From the NCBI RefSeq assembly GCF_004004515.1, contig NZ_RXOL01000001.1:310001-374000 (forward strand): a DNA stretch of 64,000 nt, written 5' to 3'. The notes below the pieces were generated by a model. It had not been told where the DNA came from. It was given only the letters and a program-made list of their open reading frames with translations, and made no database searches. Source of the stretch: Croceicoccus ponticola. GTDB lineage: Bacteria; Pseudomonadota; Alphaproteobacteria; Sphingomonadales; Sphingomonadaceae. Shown here in pieces: positions 9,153-17,777 of this stretch. How positions within the stretch are numbered: position 1 is the stretch's first letter; each line of letters opens with the position of its first letter. Position numbers and translations under genes: made by a program.

Positions 9153-9889
9153 GAACAGGCCCGAAAGGAAAGCTCGATCCGCGTGGTTCCCGTGACCTTG
9201 CCCAAGGAGTCGAACCGCCGTTCCGCGATTGCGCCACGCCCGTTTGCGCCGATCGTGATGACCGTGCTGCAGCGCGTGCCATAGGCCGGGTTCTCGATGA
9301 AGATCGGCGCCGTTTCGGCGTCGGCCTCCTCTGCTGGCCCGCCCTTCGCCAACATGGCAAAGAAGGCGTCTTCGTCGGGCGGCCCGATGTCCATGATGCC
9401 GCGCATGTCTCCGATCAGTCGGTCGACCTTGGGCCAAGGTGCGGCAAACGGGCTATTGGACAGGCCGTAAAAACCGCCCGTCGGCATGCCAAAAGGTGCG
9501 GCCAATGACCGGTTATCGACGACCCAGCCTTTCTGCCGGTCGATCAGGATCAGGCTGAACCCGTTGAAACGATCCAGTTGGTCCAGCCGATCCTCCACCC
9601 GGCGCCATTCGCCGGTCAGCCAGTCGCTCACCAGGGCTCCGCGCGAGGGGGCGACGGGGTCGTGATTGCCGGGTTCGCGGAAATTGGTGATGAGCGCCAG
9701 TCGCCCGGCGTCTTCCGACACGCCCAGCCACGTTCCGCCCGATCGCATGTCGCGCCCCGCCACGATTCCGCTCCCGTCGCTCCAGCGTGACAACGGCGCG
9801 GTGGGGCGTTCGTGGAATTCGTCGCGATTGGCGATGACGACCAGCGGGAAGTCGGGGGCGGAGCGCCAGCCGCAGACCGCGATGCACAT
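9140..9889 (-). CDS. TANGO2/NRDE-family protein
   Basis: A 249-residue member of the NRDE (TANGO2) family, named for the motif NRDE, here residues 21-24. The protein starts MCIAVCGW, so removal of Met would expose an N-terminal cysteine as in Ntn-type hydrolases, which fits the fold proposed for this family. Other family-like blocks are GGTWLGVSEDAGRLALITN and YGLSNSPF. Human TANGO2 has been linked to haem and lipid handling, but no bacterial function is established. The start codon shares one base with the radC stop, so the two are likely co-transcribed. Confidence 0.88.
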   Translation of the reverse strand: MCIAVCGWRSAPDFPLVVIANRDEFHERPTAPLSRWSDGSGIVAGRDMRSGGTWLGVSEDAGRLALITNFREPGNHDPVAPSRGALVSDWLTGEWRRVEDRLDQLDRFNGFSLILIDRQKGWVVDNRSLAAPFGMPTGGFYGLSNSPFAAPWPKVDRLIGDMRGIMDIGPPDEDAFFAMLAKGGPAEEADAETAPIFIENPAYGTRCSTVITIGANGRGAIAERRFDSLGKVTGTTRIELSFRACSYWA

Positions 9890-10623
9890 CAGATCAGGCC
9901 TTTAGATCGCAGCGAAACATGGCCCGAACGTCCGATAATGATGTGATCGTGAACAGTAATATTCAGCAATCCCCCGGCTTCGGCGATGCGGTTGGTGATC
10001 TGGATGTCGGCGCGGCTGGGTTCGGGATTTCCGCTGGGGTGATTGTGGACAAGGATCATCGCCGCTGCGCCCAGTTCCATTGCCCGGCGGATAACCTCAC
10101 GCGGGTGAATCGCGGCTTCGTCCAGCGACCCGTCGCCAAGATGCTCGTCGCGAATCAGTCGGTTCTGCGCATTGAGGTAAAGCACGCGCACGCGTTCGAC
10201 CGTCAGGTGCGCCATGTCGATGGTCAGGTAATCGATCAGCGCCTGCCACGATCCCAGGACCGGTTGGTCCTGCACCCGCGCGCGGGCAAGGCGGCGAGTG
10301 GCGAGCGCCACGATCTTCAGGGCCGCCGCGCTGGTTTCACCCATGCCGGGATGGGTGGCCAGCGACTTGTGATCGGCATTGAATACGCCCGCAAGGCCTC
10401 CGAACCGGTTGAGCAGCGTGCGCGCCAGCGGCTTTACGTCGCGGCGCGGGATCGCGGTCATCAACAGGTATTCGACAACTTCGTGATCGGCCAGCGCATC
10501 TTCGCCCCCATCCAGCATCCGCGTGCGCAGCCGGGCGCGGTGTCCTTTGGGATCGAGGCCGTCCGGCTGTTTGGCTGCACGCTCGTCGCCAGTTCCGGCT
10601 TCGGCCCCCGGCACCGATCCCAT
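9889..10623 (-). CDS. radC: RadC-family JAB/MPN protein
   Basis: A 244-residue product from ATG 10623 (MGSVPGAEAGTGDERAAK). It has the N-terminal helix-hairpin-helix-like region (VVEYLLMTAIPRRDVKPLA) and the C-terminal MPN/JAMM zinc motif HNHPSGNPEPSRAD with a preceding catalytic Glu region, the hallmark of RadC. The family was named for a supposed repair role that was later withdrawn; the JAMM fold suggests a metal-dependent hydrolase, but the substrate is unknown. It lies back to back with the ydbH-type gene, leaving a divergent promoter space at 10624-10783. Confidence 0.93.
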   Translation of the reverse strand: MGSVPGAEAGTGDERAAKQPDGLDPKGHRARLRTRMLDGGEDALADHEVVEYLLMTAIPRRDVKPLARTLLNRFGGLAGVFNADHKSLATHPGMGETSAAALKIVALATRRLARARVQDQPVLGSWQALIDYLTIDMAHLTVERVRVLYLNAQNRLIRDEHLGDGSLDEAAIHPREVIRRAMELGAAAMILVHNHPSGNPEPSRADIQITNRIAEAGGLLNITVHDHIIIGRSGHVSLRSKGLI

Positions 10624-10783
10624 CGGCAGTTCCTTTTGGCCGTCCTGCAAGCGAATAACTCCCTGCCGGGAAACACCCGGCGCTGATAAGCGTTTAGAAG
10701 CATTGCCTTTGGCGCGAGCCCCGCGCAAGTTCCACCGAGCCGTGGGCGGTGGAAGGAACCGCCGGCGGCTGACACAGGACCAG

Positions 10784-13700
10784 ATGGAAAGCACTTCCCA
10801 CATCGCAGAACGACAGCGCTTGCCTTCCCGGCGCAGGCGTTATCTCGTGCGCACCGCTATCGGCGGGGCGGCGTTGATTGCGGTTGCTTTCGGCGCGGCG
10901 TGGTTCAGCCGGGTCGACATTGCCGACCGCCTTATCCGCGATGCGCTGGAACAGTACGATCTGCCCGTGCAGTACGAAATCACTGGCATCGGCGCACAAC
11001 GGCAGGTGATCGAAAATGTCGTGATCGGCGATCCCGCCAGGCCCGACATGACCGCCGAACGGGCGGAAGTCTCGATCCGCTATCACTTCGGAATGCCGAC
11101 CATCGGTTCGGTCCGTCTGGTAAAGCCACGCCTTTACGGGCGGCTGGTCGACGGGCGGGTCAGTTTCGGGACGCTCGACAGGGTGCTGTACGCCGGTCCA
11201 TCAGAAGAACCGTTCAAGCTTCCCGACCTGCGCGTCGCCATTGATGATGGGCGAGCGTTGGTGCGCAGCGATTACGGCAATGTCGGTATCAAGCTGACCG
11301 GCGATGGCAAATTGAGCGACGGGTTTTCTGGCGTCATGGGCGCCATCGCGCCGCGGCTGTCGGACGGCGACTGCGTCGCGCGCGACACCAGCATCTTTGG
11401 CGCGATCGCCATCGCCAAGGGGCGGCCGAGCTTTTCAGGGCCGTTGCGGCTGGGGGGCGTCGCTTGCGAAGGCAAGGACTTCGCTTTGGGCAAGTCCGTG
11501 CTGTCGCTCAACGTGACCGGCAGCGACCAGTTCGATGCCGTGCGCGGCAAGGCGAAATTTGCGGGCGGAAAGCTTTCCGTGGCCGGGCAATCCCTGGGCA
11601 GCGTGGCTGGCGATATCGCGCTTTCCTATGGCCCCAGCGGTTTCGTCAGCGATCTTGATCTTACTGGAACCGATGCAAGGCTGGCGGGGGCGTCGCTGTC
11701 ACGGCTGGGTCTGGATGGCGCGGTTCGCGCCCGCGACGGGTTCGCCAATATCTCGTTCGACGGTGGCTTCAAAGGGGTCGGGCTGCGTCCCGGACCGGGC
11801 CTTGACGGGCAACTGGCCGGATACGAAGCGACCGCCGGGGGAACCCTGTTCGCGCCGCTGATCGCCAAGTTGCGCCGCGCGCTGGCGGACGAAGGCAGCC
11901 GCAGCAAGTTGGACGGCGAGGTAAAGGCGCGATTCGGGCCGGACCGCACGACCCTGACCATTCCGCGCGCGCAATGGCAGGGCAGCAGCGGGGCGGCGTT
12001 GCTGTCGCTGTCGCGCGCCCAGTTCACGCTGAGCGGGCGCGGAGCGCCGCGATTCGCTGGGCATTTCCAGACCGGCGGACGGTACATGCCGCGCGTCTCC
12101 GGTCGGATGGAACAGACCGCCGGCGGGCAGGGCACGATGCAACTGGCGCTTGCCGAATATGCGGCGGGTGATGCCCGGCTGGCGATTCCGACGATGACCG
12201 TGCGGCAGGATGAATCCGGCTTCGTGAGCGTCGATGGCACGATACAAGCGAGCGGCGCGATTCCCGGCGGACGGGTTACAGGATTGCGCCTGCCGATCAC
12301 GGGCGGCTGGCGCCCGCGTCAGGGTCTGGCGCTGTGGCCCGAATGCGTGACGCCCACGTTTGAGCGGCTCGAACTGGCCAGCCTTACCTTGCAGAACCAA
12401 TCGCTGTTGGTCTGTCCGCCAAAAAACAGCGCGATCCTGCGCAGCGACGGTGCGGGCACGCGCTTTGCCGCGGGCGTCCCAACGGTCAACCTTTCGGGCA
12501 TGCTGGGTCAGACGCCTGCGACAATTCGCGGCGGGCCGATCGGGCTGGGCATTCCCGGAACGCTCGTCGCGCGAGATCTTGATATCGCGCTGGGTCCTCA
12601 GGCGACCGCGACGCGCTTTCATCTCAGCGAGCTTACGGCGAATATCGGCGATGACGTTTCAGGCCGATTCGCCAACGCCGAAATCCGCCTTGCGGCAGTG
12701 CCGTTGGACATGACGCAGGCGTCGGGCGACTGGGCGTGGCGTAAGGATGGCCTGATCGTCACCAATGCCGACCTGCGCGTGACCGACCGGCAATCCGACG
12801 CGCGCTTTCAGCCAATGGTCGCCCGCGATGCGACGCTGCGCTTTGCGAACGACACGATCACAGCAAAAGCCATGCTGCACGAAGCGACGACCGATCGCAC
12901 GATCGTCGAAACGGATATCGTCCACCACTTGTCCAGCGGGACGGGCCACGCCGATCTCGACATTCCCGGCATCACGTTCGACCGGACATTACAGCCCGAC
13001 ACGGTAACTCGTCTCGCATTGGGCACCATCGCTAATGCCGAAGGAACGGTCACCGGAACGGGGCGAATCGATTGGAACGCGGCGGGCGTGACATCGATCG
13101 GCGCTTTCAGCTCCGATTCGCTGGACTTCGCTGCCGCCTTCGGGCCGGTGCGCGGTTTGTCCGGGACGGTTGAATTCAGCGACCTTCTGGGCCTTGTCAC
13201 CAAACCGAACCAGCGGCTTGCGATCCGCGAGATCAATCCCGGCATCGTCGTCACTGACGGCTACGTCGATTTCCAGATCGAGCGCGATCTCGCTTTACAA
13301 TTGAACGCGACGAGCTTCCCGTTCCTTGGCGGCACCCTGACTATGCGGACGACGCGCATGAATCTCGGCCAGACCGAGGTGCGCAATTATGTGTTCGACA
13401 TCGTCGGCCTCGATGCCGCGCGTTTCCTCGAACGGATGGAGCTTGCCAACCTTCAGGCGACCGGCACTTTCGATGGGACCATTCCTCTGATCTTCGACGA
13501 AAACGGCGGGCGAATCGAAGGCGGCGTGTTGAATTCGCGTCGTCCCGGCGGCAACGTTTCCTATATCGGAGCGCTGACATACGAAAACCTGCACCCCATC
13601 GCCAATTACGCCTTCGACGCGCTCAAATCGCTTGATTACACCGCGATGCGCATCGGCCTCGACGGCAGGCTCGAGGGCGAGATCGTCACACGGGTCAAAA

Positions 13701-13999
13701 TAGACGGCGTTACGCAGGGCGAAGGGGCGAAAAAGAACATCATCACCCGCCGCCTCGCCAAATTGCCAATCCGGTTCGACGTCAACGTGCGCGCACCGTT
13801 CATGCAACTGCTGTCGAGCTTCAAGTCGCTATACGACCCGGCCTCTGTCCGCGATCCGCGAGAGCTGGGCCTGATCGACGTGGAGGGCAACAAACTGGTC
13901 CCCTCTGGCGAGGCAGTACGGGGTGAGGACATCCTGCCGGTGGAAAATCCGACGACGCAAAACGACATTCAGCCTTCGGAAAGCGAGAAGATGCCATGA
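10784..13999 (+). CDS. ydbH: YdbH-type AsmA-like envelope protein
   Basis: A 1071-residue protein with one N-terminal membrane anchor (about residues 20-40, YLVRTAIGGAALIAVAFG) and a very long periplasmic part of repetitive beta-strand character. The C-terminal region (NLQATGTFDGTIPLIFDENG and GNVSYIGALTYENLHPIANY) matches the dicarboxylate-transport/YdbH domain. In E. coli, YdbH, TamB and YhdP are AsmA-like bridges implicated in moving phospholipids between membranes, and YdbH partners with the lipoprotein YnbE, which follows here. ATG 10784 is chosen because the 87 codons upstream overlap radC and are not family-like. The stop overlaps the first possible ynbE start. Confidence 0.88.
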   Translation: MESTSHIAERQRLPSRRRRYLVRTAIGGAALIAVAFGAAWFSRVDIADRLIRDALEQYDLPVQYEITGIGAQRQVIENVVIGDPARPDMTAERAEVSIRYHFGMPTIGSVRLVKPRLYGRLVDGRVSFGTLDRVLYAGPSEEPFKLPDLRVAIDDGRALVRSDYGNVGIKLTGDGKLSDGFSGVMGAIAPRLSDGDCVARDTSIFGAIAIAKGRPSFSGPLRLGGVACEGKDFALGKSVLSLNVTGSDQFDAVRGKAKFAGGKLSVAGQSLGSVAGDIALSYGPSGFVSDLDLTGTDARLAGASLSRLGLDGAVRARDGFANISFDGGFKGVGLRPGPGLDGQLAGYEATAGGTLFAPLIAKLRRALADEGSRSKLDGEVKARFGPDRTTLTIPRAQWQGSSGAALLSLSRAQFTLSGRGAPRFAGHFQTGGRYMPRVSGRMEQTAGGQGTMQLALAEYAAGDARLAIPTMTVRQDESGFVSVDGTIQASGAIPGGRVTGLRLPITGGWRPRQGLALWPECVTPTFERLELASLTLQNQSLLVCPPKNSAILRSDGAGTRFAAGVPTVNLSGMLGQTPATIRGGPIGLGIPGTLVARDLDIALGPQATATRFHLSELTANIGDDVSGRFANAEIRLAAVPLDMTQASGDWAWRKDGLIVTNADLRVTDRQSDARFQPMVARDATLRFANDTITAKAMLHEATTDRTIVETDIVHHLSSGTGHADLDIPGITFDRTLQPDTVTRLALGTIANAEGTVTGTGRIDWNAAGVTSIGAFSSDSLDFAAAFGPVRGLSGTVEFSDLLGLVTKPNQRLAIREINPGIVVTDGYVDFQIERDLALQLNATSFPFLGGTLTMRTTRMNLGQTEVRNYVFDIVGLDAARFLERMELANLQATGTFDGTIPLIFDENGGRIEGGVLNSRRPGGNVSYIGALTYENLHPIANYAFDALKSLDYTAMRIGLDGRLEGEIVTRVKIDGVTQGEGAKKNIITRRLAKLPIRFDVNVRAPFMQLLSSFKSLYDPASVRDPRELGLIDVEGNKLVPSGEAVRGEDILPVENPTTQNDIQPSESEKMP

Positions 14000-14073
14000 G
14001 AAACGAGCAATGGAAGGCTCGATTGACGCCGGCTGCCGCCGGTGCGAACAGTTTCCCGATGAGGAATTGGGAA

Positions 14074-14286
14074 ATGGGGGCATCGGAACGGCAAAGCCAT
14101 TTCGCTCGCGGGCTGATAATCGCGGGCGCGTTGGCATGTTCGGTGACGCTGAGCGCATGCGTGAACGTGAACGCGCCGTCGGAGCCGATCGTGATCGAGC
14201 TAAACGTGAACATAAAACAGGAAGTTCTCTACCGCCTTGTGGATTCGGCGGAAGAGAACATCGCGGAAAATCCGGAGATCTTCTGA
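14074..14286 (+). CDS. ynbE: YnbE-family lipoprotein
   Basis: A small lipoprotein of about 70 residues with a signal peptide ending in the lipobox LSAC and a short mature part (VNVNAPSEPIVIELNVNIKQ) matching YnbE. The frame opens at 13996, overlapping the ydbH stop, with in-frame ATGs at 14059 and 14074. I choose 14074 (MGASERQSHFARGLIIAGAL) because it gives a normal-length signal peptide and has GAGGA about nine bases upstream. YnbE is proposed to stack beta-strands onto YdbH at the outer membrane. Its stop overlaps the ydbL start (TGATG). Confidence 0.83.
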   Translation: MGASERQSHFARGLIIAGALACSVTLSACVNVNAPSEPIVIELNVNIKQEVLYRLVDSAEENIAENPEIF

Positions 14287-14714
14287 TGACCAGCAACCGC
14301 CATTTCGCACGCAAGGCCGCCGTCGCGCTGCTCGCCGCCCCGCTGCTTGCGGTCGGGGCGCTGGCCTTCATAGTCGCCCCAGCCGCTGCTGCCGAAGGTC
14401 GCGATCCGGCTTATGCCGCCGCGCGTGCCAATGGCACGATCGGAGAAAAGATGGACGGCTATCTCGGCATCGTCGGCAGTCCGTCGACGGAGATCAAGAA
14501 GCTGGTCGACGATCTCAATATCCGGCGCAAGGCCAGCTATGCCGACCGTGCCCGTTCGCAGGGTGTCACGATCGAGGAATTTGCCTTTACCCAAGGCTGC
14601 CTGCTGATCGCTCGAACCGTACCCGGTGAAAAATACCAAGCTCCCGACGGCAGTTGGCAAACGCGCGGTTCCGGCCCGGCAAGGGTCGATCCACGCTGCC
14701 CTTCGGCGGGCTGA
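14286..14714 (+). CDS. ydbL: YdbL-family (DUF1318) exported protein
   Basis: A 142-residue protein with a signal peptide (residues about 1-36, AVALLAAPLLAVGALAF with an AAA-A cleavage region). A DUF1318-type mature domain follows: ARANGTIGEKMDGYLGIV and DDLNIRRKASYADRARSQGV. YdbL is the third member of the ydbH-ynbE-ydbL cluster of E. coli and is thought to assist the YdbH/YnbE complex. It starts on the ynbE stop. The gene order is identical to that of enterobacteria, which supports all three assignments. Confidence 0.88.
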   Translation: MTSNRHFARKAAVALLAAPLLAVGALAFIVAPAAAAEGRDPAYAAARANGTIGEKMDGYLGIVGSPSTEIKKLVDDLNIRRKASYADRARSQGVTIEEFAFTQGCLLIARTVPGEKYQAPDGSWQTRGSGPARVDPRCPSAG

Positions 14715-14806
14715 ATCCTGCCGGTCTTCGCCTGACAGCCGATTGGCGTGCAGGCTTGGCATTGTGCGTTGCCGCATAAATCGCGCTATTCGACCATTGG
14801 GCCATG

Positions 14807-14835
14807 TTGACTTGGGCAAACCCCTTTCCTAAAGG
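14807..14835 (+). promoter_or_regulatory. Candidate promoter of the F0 ATP synthase operon
   Basis: TTGACT at 14807-14812 and TAAAGG at 14830-14835 are separated by 17 bases, in the 183-base space before atpI. The -10 element sits in a small inverted repeat (CCCCTTT...AAAGGGG). Prediction by eye only; the -10 match is weak. Confidence 0.35.
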
Positions 14836-14897
14836 GGCCGCGCCCTCGACGGGCAGCTCGTTGCGCTTGCAGGGGCCTTTCATTGGGAGGAACCTGC

Positions 14898-15215
14898 ATG
14901 AGTGAAGAGCAGTCCGGACAGGAACCAATCGGCGAAGATGCGCGCATCGATTCGCTCGACGCCCGGCTTAAGGCCGCGCGAGAGCGGGAAGACGAACGCA
15001 ACCGTCCGCAAGTCCAGGGGACCGACGCGAATTACCGCCTCGGTTCCAGGGTGCTGGCGGAATTGCTGGGCGGTCTTGTTGGTGGCGGCCTGATCGGTTG
15101 GGTTATCGACCGGTTTGCAGGTACGTCGCCCTGGGGCCTGTTGGTGATGTTGTTCCTTGGGATCATCGTCGCCTTCAGAAACATCATACGGATTTCGAAC
15201 CAGCGTCCCGACTGA
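14898..15215 (+). CDS. atpI: AtpI/AtpZ-type F0 assembly protein
   Basis: A 105-residue protein from ATG 14898 (MSEEQSGQEPIGEDARIDSL), preceded by GGGAGGAA. It has a charged N-terminal helix followed by two membrane helices, LAELLGGLVGGGLIGWVIDR and WGLLVMLFLGIIVAFRNIIR. This is the AtpI/AtpZ form in alphaproteobacteria and precedes atpB as usual. AtpI assists c-ring assembly and may help magnesium or calcium supply. It is followed by a 57-base gap to atpB. Confidence 0.9.
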   Translation: MSEEQSGQEPIGEDARIDSLDARLKAAREREDERNRPQVQGTDANYRLGSRVLAELLGGLVGGGLIGWVIDRFAGTSPWGLLVMLFLGIIVAFRNIIRISNQRPD

Positions 15216-15272
15216 TCCCGATGAGGGGAGTGGAGGGGGCGCTGTCGTTCATAAGGCGACAGGGAAACACGC

Positions 15273-16061
15273 GTGGCAACCGAAGCCAAAGTCGACCCGA
15301 TGCACCAGTTCACGATCGAGCCGTTGTTCGGCACCGATCACATGGAGCTGTTCGGCTATAACATCGCCTTCACGAACTCGGCGTTGTGGATGGCGCTCGC
15401 GGCCGTCGGGCTCTGGATTTTCGTGGCAGGTGGCATGAAGCGTCAGCTCGTGCCCGGTCGCTGGCAGATGGCGGTGGAAAGCTTCACCGGCTTTGTCGAT
15501 GACATGCTCGAAGCGAACGTCGGCAAGCAAGGGCGCAAGTACGTGCCCTATATCTTCTCGCTGTTCATGTTCATCCTGTTTGCGAACATCCTCGGGCTCA
15601 TGCCCTTGGGCGTCGTGGGTGTGCACCCATTCACTTTTACCAGTCACTTCACGATCACCGGTATCCTGGCGATCATGTCCTTCGCGATCGTGCTGATCGT
15701 GGGCTTTGCCAAGCACAAGCTGCACTTCTTCAGCCTGTTCGTGCCGCACGGCACCCCGCTGGTGATGATCCCGCTGATCTTCTGCATCGAGCTGGTTTCG
15801 TTTCTGGTTCGCCCGTTCAGCCTCGGCCTCCGACTGTTCGTCGCGATGATGGCCGGCCACGTTTTGCTCGAAGTGCTTTCCAGCTTCGTAATCGACGGCT
15901 TCAACGCGATGGCGTCGGGCATCGGTCCTGTGGTCGCCGTGCTCAGCTTTATCCTGATGGTCGCTATTTGCGCGCTGGAGATACTGGTCGCAGGCATTCA
16001 GGCATACGTCTTCGCGCTGTTGAGTTCGCTGTACATCAACGACGCCGAGAATCTTCACTAA
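15273..16061 (+). CDS. atpB: F0 ATP synthase subunit a
   Basis: Subunit a forms the half-channels for protons beside the c-ring. The 262-residue product starts with GTG at 15273 (MATEAKVDPMHQFTIEPLFG). The essential arginine of the proton path lies in the conserved PFSLGLRLFVAMMAGH helix, and the C-terminal LEILVAGIQAYVFALLSSLY is present. About six membrane helices can be seen. Length and gene order (atpI-B-E-F'-F) match alphaproteobacterial F0 operons. Confidence 0.97.
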   Translation: MATEAKVDPMHQFTIEPLFGTDHMELFGYNIAFTNSALWMALAAVGLWIFVAGGMKRQLVPGRWQMAVESFTGFVDDMLEANVGKQGRKYVPYIFSLFMFILFANILGLMPLGVVGVHPFTFTSHFTITGILAIMSFAIVLIVGFAKHKLHFFSLFVPHGTPLVMIPLIFCIELVSFLVRPFSLGLRLFVAMMAGHVLLEVLSSFVIDGFNAMASGIGPVVAVLSFILMVAICALEILVAGIQAYVFALLSSLYINDAENLH

Positions 16062-16106
16062 GTTTTCGTCTCAAGTCATTAGAATTCAAGAAAAAGGGAA
16101 TTTATC

Positions 16107-16334
16107 ATGGAAGCAGAAAGCGCAAAGCTCATCGGTGCGGGCCTCGCTGCGATCGGTGCCGGCATGGCCGCCATCGGTGTGGGTAACGTCTTCGGTTCGT
16201 TCCTCGAAGGTGCGCTACGCAATCCAGGTGCTGCCGACGGCCAGCAGGGTCGCCTGTTCATCGGCTTCGCCGCCGCCGAACTTCTCGGCCTGCTCTCGTT
16301 CGTCGTCGCGATGATCCTGATCTTCGTCGCCTGA
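16107..16334 (+). CDS. atpE: F0 ATP synthase subunit c
   Basis: A 75-residue hairpin of two membrane helices. Helix 1 is glycine-rich ([18 protein letters not shown]). The polar loop contains RNPGAADGQ, and helix 2 carries the proton-binding carboxylate Glu58 in [13 protein letters not shown]. Use of Glu and the loop sequence are usual for H+-type alphaproteobacterial c subunits. AAAAAGGGAA lies just upstream of the ATG. A strong hairpin terminator follows the gene, consistent with the need for many more c subunits than other F0 parts. Confidence 0.97.
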   Translation: MEAESAKLIGAGLAAIGAGMAAIGVGNVFGSFLEGALRNPGAADGQQGRLFIGFAAAELLGLLSFVVAMILIFVA

Positions 16335-16347
16335 TCGAACGTATCTC

Positions 16348-16397
16348 GGCCTTTCCGGTCCGCCCGTCGTGGCGGGCCGGCAGGCCGTGTGTTTTTT
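16348..16397 (+). terminator. Strong intrinsic (partial) terminator after atpE
   Basis: A near-perfect GC-rich hairpin: arms GGCCT, CCGG and CCGCC (16348-16364) pair with GGCGG, CCGG and AGGCC (16371-16386) across a six-base loop. A run of six T residues follows at 16392-16397. It lies inside the operon between atpE and the b' gene, so it probably reduces rather than abolishes transcription of the stalk genes. Confidence 0.75.
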
Positions 16398-16430
16398 ACT
16401 GCTTGATCCCGTAACAGGACGCCTTCCGCG

Positions 16431-16916
16431 ATGCCCCAGATAGAACAGTTGGCCGCGACCTACTCCAGTCAGATCTTCTGGCTGTTGCTGATCTTCGGCC
16501 TGGTTTTCTTCGTTGTCGGCAAGGGGATGGTTCCCAAGGTCATGGACACCGTGGCCGTGCGCGACAGGCAGATCAGCGACGATCTCGCCGCGGCTCAGTC
16601 TGCTCGTATGCAGGCTGATTCCGAGGAAGAGGCCTGGCGTATGCGTGAAAACGCCAACCGAGCCGAGGCACAGGCGCTTGTCGCTAAGGCCAAGGGCGAG
16701 GCTGCGATCAGTCGGGACAAGACACTGGCTGCCGCCCAGGCACAGTTGGACGACAAGATGGCCAAGGCCGAAGCACGGATCGCCGAAGCGCAGAAGGCTG
16801 CGGCGGCCGAGATCGAGGATGTCGCCAGCGAGGCGGCTGCCAGCATCGTCCAGCGCATTGCCGGTATTGACGTCACACTCGACACGGCCCGCATGGCCGT
16901 CAAGGAGGCCATGTGA
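16431..16916 (+). CDS. atpG: F0 ATP synthase subunit b'
   Basis: A 161-residue second-stalk subunit. One N-terminal membrane helix (SQIFWLLLIFGLVFFVVGKG) is followed by a long alanine/glutamate-rich coiled coil (ARMQADSEEEAWRMRENANR onward). Alphaproteobacteria and photosynthetic bacteria carry two different b-type genes, and the one directly after atpE is usually b' (called atpG, atpX or atpF2 in different sources). The start MPQIEQLAATYSSQ fits. It overlaps the next gene by four bases (ATGA). The b versus b' distinction rests on order and on the short N-terminus. Confidence 0.88.
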   Translation: MPQIEQLAATYSSQIFWLLLIFGLVFFVVGKGMVPKVMDTVAVRDRQISDDLAAAQSARMQADSEEEAWRMRENANRAEAQALVAKAKGEAAISRDKTLAAAQAQLDDKMAKAEARIAEAQKAAAAEIEDVASEAAASIVQRIAGIDVTLDTARMAVKEAM

Positions 16917-17518
16917 TGACCGCTTTCCTGACCGTCCTCACCGCTGCCGACGGCACGATGAGCGTCGAAGAGCATCTCGCCGATGCGGATAAGCTCGAAG
17001 GGCTTGAAGCAGAGCATCAGGGCGAGCACGTCGAGCCGGTTGCCTTCGGTTTCGTAGGACCGGGTGCCTGGGTCAGCCTGGCCATGCTGGTCTTCATCGG
17101 CGTGCTGATCTGGAAGGGCGTGCCCAAGGTAATCACCGGCGGGCTCGACAGAAAGATCGCAGAGATCAAGTCGCAGCTTGACGAAGCCAAGAAGCTTCGC
17201 GCCGAGGCAGAGGCGCTCCGCAAGGAATATGCCGACAAGATCGCCAATGCCGAAAAAGATGCGGCGGCCATGCTCGACCATGCGAGGACCGAGGCGGATA
17301 TTATCGTCGCCAAAGCGCAAGTTGACAGTGTCACGATGGTGGAGCGTCGCACCAAGATGGCCGAAGACAAGATCGCGGCCGCGGAACGTGCCGCCATCGA
17401 CGAATTGCGCAACAATGCCGCACGAGCATCGACAGCCGCGGCTGCGTCGATCATCGCGCAGAAGCATAACGCCGACGCGGACCGTTCGCTGGTGGATCAG
17501 ACGATTTCCGCGCTCTGA
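16913..17518 (+). CDS. atpF: F0 ATP synthase subunit b
   Basis: A 201-residue stalk subunit with an N-terminal acidic extension (about residues 1-48). One membrane helix (GAWVSLAMLVFIGVLIW) and a long coiled coil (KIAEIKSQLDEAKKLRAEAE and onward) follow, ending ADADRSLVDQTISAL. The extended N-terminus and its position directly after b' match the alphaproteobacterial b subunit. It overlaps b' by four bases and closes the operon; a hairpin follows at 17563-17588. Confidence 0.92.
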   Translation: MMTAFLTVLTAADGTMSVEEHLADADKLEGLEAEHQGEHVEPVAFGFVGPGAWVSLAMLVFIGVLIWKGVPKVITGGLDRKIAEIKSQLDEAKKLRAEAEALRKEYADKIANAEKDAAAMLDHARTEADIIVAKAQVDSVTMVERRTKMAEDKIAAAERAAIDELRNNAARASTAAAASIIAQKHNADADRSLVDQTISAL

Positions 17519-17562
17519 TCCAGCTTATCGGCGTTCGCGCCGATTACACATCTTTGCGTTTG

Positions 17563-17588
17563 AACGACCGGCCATCGCGCCGGTCGTT
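17563..17588 (+). terminator. Hairpin after the F0 operon
   Basis: A perfect 10-bp inverted repeat (17563-17572 with 17579-17588, arm AACGACCGGC) around a six-base loop, 45 bases after the atpF stop. The T-tract is poor (TTGCGTTGCG), so termination efficiency is uncertain. The rest of the 17519-17777 space, up to the convergent gloB, shows nothing else clear. Confidence 0.5.
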
Positions 17589-17777
17589 TGCGTTGCGGGT
17601 AGAGCTTGGTTGCGACCTTAGCCGGGTTTCGTTCTAAGGCTAGCGATGGGTTGGTTTCACGGGACCGTTTCATGCGCCGTGTCGATCGATTCGCGATCAT
17701 GGCCGAACTGGCTGCGCGGATCTGGACCCGACAAAGTCTTGCACGTGACTTTTTCCGCAGCTCAGGGCTGATCGCGG

